This document shows, one piece after another, positions 55,847 to 64,000 of a stretch of 64,000 bases of DNA. Source of the stretch: Cryptomeria japonica (taxonomy: Eukaryota; Streptophyta; Pinopsida; Cupressales; Cupressaceae); the NCBI RefSeq assembly GCF_030272615.1, contig NC_081409.1, forward strand, positions 474,482,573 to 474,546,572, read 5' to 3'. Position 1 is the first letter of the stretch, and every line of letters begins with the position of its first letter. The translations under genes and the position numbers were made by a program. The notes below the pieces were generated by a model. The model worked only from the letters and a program-made list of their open reading frames with translations, had not been told where the DNA came from and did no database searches.

Positions 55847-57175
55847 CCTCTAACTGCTTGCTATCTGACCCTGAGGGCACTCTCTCACCATGTGTCCCAT
55901 GGTTCCACAAGTGAAGCAAGCGCCACATGCCTGAAACTGCATGCCCTATGGTCTGGAGAAAGACTGTCCCCTTGTTCTACTAGAACCATTGTACCCACCC
56001 CTTGAGGACTGTTGAATCCTCGCCGGAGGTGTGTAAGGAACCTAAGATCGTTGATCTTGCTTCTGACCTTGAGACTACCACTGCTTGGGCTTTACGCCCT
56101 ACTGACTCTGCGGAGGCCTCTGCCTCTGGTTCTGCTGTGACTGCTGCAGAGGAGGGGGTTTGGAGAACCCTGATGTGTGTCTGTTGTTACCCTTCCAATG
56201 GGGTTTCTGAAATCCATAAGTCTGGGGTATAGGGTTTCAGTTCTAAGACCGATCTCTCATGTCCTGAGGTCTGACCAGAATCTCCTCTGCTATCGAGGCC
56301 TTTTCCAAGGCAACTTAAAGGCTCCCTGGAGTGGCCATCCTCACCAGTCCTGCTATGCCAGCATTCAGCCCTCTGATAAATAAGTTGATGAGAAGCTTCT
56401 CGTCCTTCAGGTAGTCCACGTACGGTAAGAGCTCAAAAAACTTGCTCTCATACTGGGTCACTGAAAGGCCCTTCTGCTGGAGGTCATGGAACTCATCCAC
56501 CCTACACTGTCTGTAGTGATCTGATAAGTACCTCTCCCTGAATCTATTTATGAAAATCTCCCATGTGAGAGTATCTGCCACTAAGCCACACTTATATTCC
56601 TCCTGTCTCCACCATGTGGAGGTTGTTCCTCTCAATAGGTGGACTGCTACACGTGCCTTTAGATTGCTCTCATAGGAGCACAATGCAAAGCACCTATCCA
56701 GGCTCAAAAGCCATGCCATTTCTTCTACCCCATCGGTAGATCCCCCAAAAGATGGTGGCTAAAGGCACATAACCTCTCTGATTAGATCCCCTAGATCCCG
56801 ACGTGCCCTCTCATTATACGTTGGTGCTACTACTAGAGGTGGTGCTGGTAGGTGAATGGACTCGGGCTCATGCCCAGCCTGACTCTCTATGGGATTAGGA
56901 GGTGGACTCCTACTCCGTTCCCGTTCTACTGTTCTATGCCTCCCTAAGTTCTGGTTTTCAACATGATGATCCACTACCTGAAGCCTATCCTGGACTATGC
57001 CAATCAGGTTCTGTAGAGCTAACAAGATGTCTCGGTTCGGGTCAACCGAACGTTCGGGAGGAGCCTCTGGGTTCCCTTCCAGAATCGATTCCTCCCTAGC
57101 GACCTCTTCACATGCCATGCGTTCACACCTAGGGCCTCTATCACATTTGTGAGCTTGTCGCGTAGTTGGAGGCAT
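55847..57175 (-). pseudogene. Element D Gag with zinc knuckle
   Basis: ATG at 57175 begins MPPTTRQAHKCDRG, the typical Tekay Gag start. Frames 56759-57175 and 56315-56719 are in phase, separated by a stop. The second holds ARVAVHLLRGTTSTWWRQEE and WEIFINRFRERYLSDHYRQ, the Gag capsid pattern. A CCHC knuckle, CFTCGTMGHMVREC, lies at 55877-55918. Gag forms the particle and packages RNA. Confidence 0.92.
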
Positions 57176-57323
57176 CCTTATGAGAAAATAAAATAAAATG
57201 AAATAAATAAATAATTTTTGGAGGAAAAAAAAAAATTTAACTAATTAAAAATAAATATAATTTAGCTAACTAAATAATTAAAGCGAAATGTAATGGAGAA
57301 AGGTTCCTAGTGTTGGAAAACTT

Positions 57324-57335
57324 GCTCTGATACCA
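57324..57335 (-). promoter_or_regulatory. Element D primer-binding site
   Basis: Minus strand TGGTATCAGAGC, complementary to initiator-Met tRNA, three bases inside the LTR at 57339. Confidence 0.92.
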
Positions 57336-58439
57336 AAATGTCGTGCCCAAACTTTTGGGCACAAACAGAATAATAATTTTTTTTTAAACTTAACCTAAAT
57401 TTACTAAATAACGCATTATCAAGTCTTGTCTTAACTAAGTTTAGTTTTCTTTTCAACTAATAGAAATCTATACATTAGATAGAGCAAGCGAGATGATCCT
57501 AATTGGATGCGGAGTATTAATTCTCCAAAGAATTATTATTATCCCACCAAATAATAAATAATAATAATTTCGTTTAAACAATAATCTCTAAATAAATTTG
57601 CAAGAGATATTATTAATCGCAATTAGCCTTTTAATCGCCTAGGGACTAGATTAATTAGCCCTAGCTCTTAGTGTTATAAACCTATTATTTATTTTAACAA
57701 TAATTATAATTTGCCTAAAATTTCACTCTAGGGTCGATAAAACCCCTAGTGAAATTGTGCTATAAAATTTTATTAAAGTTGGCCAATAAAATTTATCTTC
57801 TAAGGCTAACTATTTCCGAAGTATTTATTTTTATATCCCCAAAAGATTAAACCCAAAAAGGGTTCTAAATCTAGCTTTTAATTAAAGCCCTAAGACAAAC
57901 TCTACTTAATAACAAAAGTAAATCCACTATTTGAATAAATATTCCAATTAACGTCTAAATTTATAAGTCATTTTTATATATGTGACTACATATATAACTA
58001 TGTACCATTTCTCCTTGAAGTTATAATAATATATATAAATATATATGTATATCTATGTATTTATATATATACATATATATAAAAGAATATATAACTACAT
58101 CTAGGGTTACAAGGAGTTGTTGTATAAAAATATTATCATATTCAAAGTCTATGGGGGTGAATACTCTGTTCAAATTTCGAATAGGGTTTCCCTCATTTTT
58201 TTTATTTTATAATAAAATAATTAAACCCTAACTTTTTAGACATAACCCACACATGTTTATTCTTTTTTATATTATTCATGTGTGTTTTTCCCTAACCCGA
58301 AAATTGGGTTAGGGCATGTGTGTGTGTGTGTGTGTTCTATATTTTTTTTTGTGCAGGTCTGTGAAGGGAGCGATAGCCATGGGATGCCACAGAGGCTGCG
58401 ATTTTTGCAGAGGGCCAAGATTTTATGGGGGGGGACCGT

Positions 58440-58650
58440 GGGGGCTTACAGACTACTATAGTGGCGCCTAGGCACCACTGCGGGTCGCGTCGCGCAACGG
58501 TGTTGCGACGTCTCTGTGGGACGCGGCCAGCAGTGGCGGCCAAGGCCGCCCCTGCGGTCCACGGCCCGCAGTGGTGCCACAGGTGCCTCTATGTGCCTTA
58601 GCCCACAGTGGCGCCTCGACGCCTCTGTTGGTTGCGGCCCACAGGGTTCC
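58440..58650. repeat. GC-rich minisatellite with about 36-40-bp units
   Basis: The theme GCCC(A/G)CAGTGG(C/T)GCC recurs at about 58529, 58566 and 58605 with related pieces near 58458. It is CpG-rich, unlike the AT-rich LTR around it. Confidence 0.65.
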
Positions 58651-58760
58651 CATGCCGCCCAGGCCTCCCTCCCGGGGAGGGTTTTCAACGAAGCCTTTTT
58701 TTTCAATAAAAATTTTTGTTAAATTTTTTTTGTTTTTTTAAAAATAAATTCGAACACTTA

Positions 58761-58764
<4 letters not shown>

Positions 58765-58851
<87 letters not shown>

Positions 58852-58878
58852 ATACATATATATATATATATAATTTTA

Positions 58879-58919
<41 letters not shown>
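58765..58919. repeat. (TA)n microsatellite
   Basis: An uninterrupted TA run of about 84 bp to 58848, then shorter TA and TG runs to 58919. Confidence 0.97.
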
Positions 58920-58924
<5 letters not shown>

Positions 58925-61889
58925 TGGGGTTTTGAGAGATTTCATATAAGATTTCTAGACTGAGTAATATATATATATATATGCACACACTTAAGCATTC
59001 TATATTATCTTTTTTTTTTTTTTTTTCAACTTTATATACAGTGCATAAAACTAATAAAATAATGACAGCATGTCATTGATGCAAATATTCTTTTTTTTAT
59101 AATGCTAATATCTAGACTTTAAATTCTGCCTTATCCTATTTTTTGTATAAAGCATTCTGTAAATTTTTGTTTAAAAGGAACACTAATAGCAAGTTTTCTA
59201 AACAAATAGATTTAAGATAATGCATTGTATCTTTCTTTTGACAACTAGTTGCTAACTTTAGAGATAGGAAATAAAATCTAGATTTTTTTTCTTTGCAGTA
59301 ATTAAAATGACAAAATGTAATAAATCAGATATATTTTCTGTTAGTAAATGAAATGACAGAATGTAGTAAATTCTAACAGCAACCACTTTAGCTGAGGAAA
59401 CATTAAAATCTACTTAGAGGTAGGCATGTCAACCCTATTTAACCATTTATTGAATTTGAATCTATCTCACATAGGCCTAAATGCTTGCTTTTCCTATTTC
59501 CAAAATTTCATTTTGCATGAAGGAATAAAATGAACTTTTATATTTCAATATAACAAGAATGCATCAAAACATCATTTTAGTAACTATGGGGACTTAATAA
59601 AATAATATACATTTCAGTTTGCAAAAGTAACTTGATAGAATAAAGCACTTCTTAATAGCATATTTAGAATAGGATGTAGATTACATTTCAAATGGGTATG
59701 AAACCCAACTAGACTTTCTTTTGAATGAGGACTTGAATATAAAATGGATACATTTTTTTTTGAAAAATAAATACAACATTTTAGCTTTCCTTTACATAGC
59801 TACAACATAAATACATCATCTTCTTTCCTAATCTCTCCTGCAACTCAAGTAAAAAAAACCAACAACTTATATCTTTCTTTTTCCTTCCCATCCCAAGCAA
59901 CCTACAAATAAAAAATAAGGCTTGACCATGGAGTGCTCACCTCCCAGCCTAGGCTTACTAGAAGCCACCCCTGAGCTTAGAGAACCAAGCACTAGATGGG
60001 CTACACACATACAACCACAACAAGCAAGGGATAAACACACAACAAACAATTTTCCCAACCAAGGCTACACTTCACCACAACTTGTGATGATTTTCCAAGG
60101 GTGGAAGTGGACCAAATACCATTGGGGAGACTGCAAGCATGGAACATCTCAAGCCACCTCATGGCAACCAAATACAACATGAGTACACCCCCACATCCTT
60201 ATGCCCCCCCAAAGGCATATAAGCCATATCATCTCTCCTTATGACCCCCAAATGCATAAACAAGGCTATGCAGCAAGGGTCACAAAAGAACACCCTTGAG
60301 ATCACTCTCCATAAAGGAGAGCCTCTCACCCAAGGCTATCAAACATCTTCCACCCCAAGACCATCCTACTCTCCCAAGAGTAGAAGGCCTTGGACACTCC
60401 CCATACAAGAAAAAAACATAAAAAGAACAAAGGGAAAAAATCATATTTTCTCTCACAAAGTAAAATACATATAAACAAATCTTTCATACAAGCATTTCTT
60501 CAAACATGCATATACAACATAAACAAAAAGAGAGTAAGAACCAACCTTAATCTGCCCAAAGGTTTTGATAGATCTAGTTGGGGATGAGTAGCCCAAATCC
60601 ACACAATCTCTTCACCAACACTTGCCCAAAATTCTATCCTACAACTATTCTTCAAAATTGCATAATCTCCAACAATGGAGAGTGGGTGATTAACTCACTA
60701 AGTCCTTAATCCTTGCCTAAGAAGGCCTCTCTCACTCTTCCCAACCCCTTGGGTAGAGTGAGAGTTCCCATTGGTTGGTCTTCCCAACCTCTTACATGTT
60801 GCTAAAATTGGAAAGAGAAAAGGTAAGAGAGGATGGTGAAGAGAGTCTGACATCAAAAGGGAAGGTTGTCTATCCTAGGTGGAACCTTCTAAGTTGAATT
60901 TTCGCTCACCTTGGAAAAACCACTTTTTGAGGTGACTAAACAGTCACATGGGAGTATTCACATGTTTAAAAACACCCCTAACCCATAGGTATACCCTTTG
61001 GACCTTTGGAAAAGCCCTAAAACTAATCCTAGGACTCCATTTGACCCCTTAGAAACCCAACTGAAGTTAACCTACGGGTCAAACCTGAGTTGACCACTCC
61101 CAAGACTCCCTACCAATACAAATTTGGGACCACACTCAAATGTTTGGAATGGGCTTTGGTAGAAACAAACTCCCTCCAAGAGACAAGTCAAAATCAATGA
61201 CACTAATCAGCACATGTGTCAAGTGACACAATAAAATACATTATAAAAATTACACATGGAATTTGTCTCTTGTTGGATTTACACAAATTAATAAAATCAA
61301 TTTAACACGCATGCATCATTTACTTTCACAAATAAAATACGATACAAACGGGGTGTTTTCTCTCCAAATAGACGACCCCTGGCTTTACAAACGTACATAG
61401 GTCTAGGTTTGGTTCTCCATAATATTTCCATGGTCACATGGATAATTTTCTTGTGCATCTCAATTTAAACATTAGTAATTCCAAATAACCATATATATAT
61501 TATTAAACAAATGAATTTGAATACACATCAAACACTCATACAATTGACAGTAATAAATCAATATCTCATATATCCCAATTGATCCACATAAGCAATTATC
61601 ATAATCCTCAGAATTTGATCCATTCGTAATATAAGCATCCTATTTCTATCATCATAATGTCCTGCAAATCCAATAATGACATACATCATCTCAAAGTAAT
61701 TCTATCCTAGCATCATATAAAGTTTCATATCCATAATGCATAAATATGAAGCATCAATATACATCAATGTTATCCAAATCATGGAATCATATAAGTTCTA
61801 AATCCTTAATGCATAAAAATAAATCATCCATAATAGTCTCATCATGAAAATAACAGAAATGCCAGGATGAGTCGGGGTAGGGCCTCACA

Positions 61890-61901
61890 CCCTCCCCCTC
61901 T
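61890..61901 (-). other. Element E polypurine tract
   Basis: Minus strand AGAGGGGGAGGG directly before the LTR start TGTGAGG. The pol stop codon TAG overlaps its first bases, so coding ends at the tract. Confidence 0.9.
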
Positions 61902-62410
61902 AGGCATGAACTTCCTCCTGGAGTTCATAAAAAAGGTGGGGATACTGAGATCTCATATGTGTTGCATCCTCCCATGAAGTTGTAACCTCATCATAGCAAT
62001 CCCACTGAACCTTAACCTGGTCCAGCTCTTGTCCTCGAAGGGCCAGTGTCTGGCATGCCAAAATGTGAATGGGCTCCAAAGCTAGCTGCCCGTCTGACTC
62101 CACCTGCAAGGCATCCCAATCTAGAATATGAGACTCATCATATATATATTACCTCAAAACTGAAACATGAAACACATCATGGATGCGCGACAGGCTAGGT
62201 GGCAATGCTAAAGGATAGGCAACTGGTCCTATCCTCTCAAGGATCTCAAATGGTCCTACAAATTGAGGTGCGAGCTTAGAACCCTTTCCATAATGGATTG
62301 GACTCTTATGCAGTCACACTCTCAAGAAGACTCTGTCTCCAACCAAGTAGCTATGATCTATCCTCTTTGCATCTGCATACTTCTTCTATCTATCCTATGC
62401 CTCTCTAAGA
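61900..62410 (-). pseudogene. Element E integrase C-terminus and chromodomain
   Basis: The chromodomain region reads LRGQELDQVKVQWDCYDEVT, then TSWEDATHMRSQYPHLFYEL, with the conserved VKW-type and W-E residues. Chromodomains of this type direct integration to marked chromatin. It is continuous with the [12 protein letters not shown] region upstream, apart from stops. This is the intact reference for the piece lost from D. Confidence 0.9.
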
Positions 62411-62412
62411 CG

Positions 62413-63150
62413 CTACCTAATCAAATCCACCTGCTGCTCCATATCCTCAACTATCTCAGGACCAATAGCAACTTTGTTCTCTATGCGGTCCCAACTCAAC
62501 GGTGTCCTATAAGGCCTGCCATATAATGCCTGATAGGGTGGCATCCCCAAAGATGTGTGATGCCCATTGTTATAGGCAAACTCCACTAAGGGAAGGTACT
62601 CTTCCCATTTGGTCTGGTGATCCATGACGTACATGCAAAGCATATCCTATAACACCTAATTAACCCTCTCTCTCTGACTATCCATTTCTGGATGATAGGC
62701 TATATTGAAATTGAGCTTGGTACCCATAGCTACCTATAATGCCTTCCAAAAAGAAGAAGTGAAGAGGATATCCCTGTCAGAAATAATCTTGCATCGAATG
62801 CCATGAAGTCTGACAATGTCTCTCAAGAACACCTGTGCTACTGCTGGTGCTATGAAGGTAGTCCGAACTAGTGAAAAGTAGGCCACTTTGGTCAACTTGT
62901 CAATCGTCACCAAGATGGCATCATGGCGACAAGATGACATAGGGAGACCAATAATGAAATCCATGGATATAATATCCCACTTCCACTCTGGTATAGCATG
63001 AGCTTGGAGCAACCCACCTGGATGGCAGTACTCCGCCTTGACTCTCTGACACTCGAGGCATCAGGCTACTAACTTAGCAATAAGCTGCCGCATTCCTGGC
63101 CAATGATATAATTGCCTCAAGTCTGCATGCATCTTCTTAACTCTGAGATG
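62413..63150 (-). pseudogene. Element E integrase core
   Basis: WDIISMDFIIGLP (Asp), ISDRDILFTSSFW (Asp intact) and RERVN (Glu) are present. Then NGHHTSLGMPPYQALYGRPY. Stops at 62656-62658 and elsewhere replace residues that D keeps, so E is inactive despite its intact catalytic residues. The damaged zinc finger lies near 63060-63120. Confidence 0.92.
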
Positions 63151-64000
63151 TGCTGCATAGGGAGCTCTATGAGCCTCTGTGATAATGAACTCCCGCAATC
63201 CCCTGGAAGAAGGTACATAGATGTGTCCTTTATGGTGTAATAATCCACCGGACTCTAAGGAATAATCCACATATTTCCCTTCTAAAGTTTCCTGAGATCG
63301 TATGGCCTGGCAAACCTCTAAATACCATCCATTCTCTTGCAACTGCTGCATTATCTGATCTCTCAAATCTATGCCCATAGATATGGTGTATACCTCGTGA
63401 CGTCTCCTACTCAAAGCATCTGCAACTACGTTTTCTTTCCCTTTGATGTAGTGAACGTCAAAATCATACTCGCACAAGAATTCCATCCATCTTCTTTGAT
63501 GTGTATTAAGATTTAGCTGAGTGAATATGTACTAAAGGATCTGATGGTCTGAATGTAGCTCAAAATGATGACCCAAAAGGAAGTGTCTCCACCTCACAAG
63601 TGCATGCACTACTACTGCAAGCTCAAGGTCATGAGTAGGGTAATTAAGCTCATGAGTCTTAAGTTTCCTAGACTCAGAAGCTATAGCTCTACCATCCTGC
63701 ATAAGGACTGCTCCTAAATACTCTAGGAAAGCATCTATGCAAACCATGAAGTCAGCTGAGGGATCTGGCACTACAAGGATATGTGCGCTAGTAAGTGCCT
63801 TCTTAAGTTCCTGAAAGGCCTTCTCGCACTTCTCTGTCCACTCAAATCTCTTCCCTTTATGCTGAAGAGAAGTGATAGGATGTGCGACTCTAGAGAATCC
63901 CTCAAGAAAATGTTGATAATAACCTGCTAAGCCCATGAAGCTCCTGACCTCTATCACACTGGTTGGCACTGGCCAAACCATAATGGCTTTGATCTTTGAT
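63151..64000 (-). pseudogene. Element E RT thumb and RNase H, running off the window
   Basis: Frame 63532-63981 has [58 protein letters not shown] and LNYPTHDLELAVVVHALVRW. Frame 63061-63486 continues with [21 protein letters not shown] single TAG near 63530 separates them at a family Gln codon. RT palm is beyond the window. Confidence 0.92.

Larger units (their letters stand above)
52547..61889 (-). mobile_element. Element D: Tekay-type chromovirus (gypsy), 3' end cut
   Basis: Includes the internal region 52547-57338 and the shared LTR 57339-61889, which acts as its 5' LTR. Coding is gag, protease, RT, RNase H, integrase and the start of a chromodomain, all in one minus-strand reading frame except for one 4-bp insertion near 54955. 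It stops inside the chromodomain where the F scrap begins, so its 3' LTR is missing. Very similar to E. Confidence 0.92.
57339..61889 (-). repeat. Shared Tekay-type LTR between elements D and E
   Basis: Plus-strand ends TGTCGTGCCC and GGCCTCACA (minus TGTGAGGCCC...GGGCACGACA). It lies beside D's PBS on the left and E's polypurine tract on the right, so it is the 5' LTR of D and the 3' LTR of E. About 4.55 kb, within the long range known for Tekay/Del elements. It holds a GC-rich island (58365-58690), TA microsatellites (58765-58919) and AT-rich DNA. No gene; the open frames inside are low-complexity. A nested small insertion cannot be ruled out without a second copy. Confidence 0.8.
61890..64000 (-). 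mobile_element. Element E: Tekay-type chromovirus, 3' half, continuing past the window
   Basis: Collinear with the 3' half of D. RT thumb, RNase H, integrase and chromodomain are in one unbroken frame phase from 63981 to 61900, interrupted only by stops. Its 3' LTR is 57339-61889. The 5' half is beyond 64000. Confidence 0.93.

Noticed and set aside
58716-58988. Tyr/Ile repeat frames on both strands
   Set aside because: Direct translation of the TA microsatellite.
59867-60587. Short frames such as 59922-60182 as small genes
   Set aside because: Inside the Tekay-type LTR; no motif, no paired copy to test conservation.
1-64000. CRISPR arrays, tRNA or rRNA genes, endogenous pararetrovirus
   Set aside because: No regularly spaced direct repeats with unique spacers, no cloverleaf or rRNA sequence recognised, and all pol regions carry integrase in copia or gypsy order, unlike pararetroviruses.

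Overview
The window is plant nuclear DNA made almost wholly of nested, decayed LTR retrotransposons. No host gene, tRNA, rRNA or CRISPR array is supported. Copia and Ty3/gypsy pol domains, a Tekay-type chromodomain, a second (archaeal-type) RNase H, an antisense plant-mobile-domain ORF and LTRs of 4-5 kb all point to a seed plant with a large, repeat-rich genome. The species cannot be fixed from the sequence.

Layout, left to right. Copia-1 (565-5428, minus) is complete in outline but full of stops; it sits in AT-rich sequence that may be an old Tat-type LTR. Copia-2 (5758-11702, plus) has a full 5' LTR and a cut 3' LTR. Next is the 3' LTR end of a minus-strand copia element, 'F' (11703-about 12240), whose coiled-coil 3' ORF lies at 19368-20380 and whose last scrap lies at 52485-52546. 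Inside F sit two abutting long LTRs, 'A' (about 12241-19279, minus), and element 'C'.

Element C (20381-52484, minus) is a Tat-lineage Ty3/gypsy element flanked by the 5-bp target duplication TTACC. Its LTRs are about 1.15 kb. It carries PBS, leader, gag, protease, RT, RNase H, archaeal-type RNase H, integrase and a very long 3' region. On the opposite strand that 3' region holds a plant-mobile-domain gene with a predicted intron, interrupted by element 'B' (24677-37410, plus). B has LTRs of about 4.6 and 5.3 kb, a PBS, one gag-type frame with a long acidic extension, and no pol: a gag-only non-autonomous element. C is also cut in RT/RNase H by a 5' copia fragment, 'G' (41478-about 43750, plus).

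From 52547 to the right end are two Tekay-type chromovirus bodies, D (52547-57338) and E (61890-64000), both minus, sharing one LTR of about 4.55 kb (57339-61889).

Almost every coding frame is disabled, mostly by stop codons rather than frameshifts. D/E comparison shows many of the stops are CAG->TAG, as expected from decay of methylated CHG sites. The most unusual items are the gag-only element B, the antisense mobile-domain gene of C that B interrupts, the shared-LTR D/E tandem, and TCGTACGA palindrome clusters near both ends of C's internal region.
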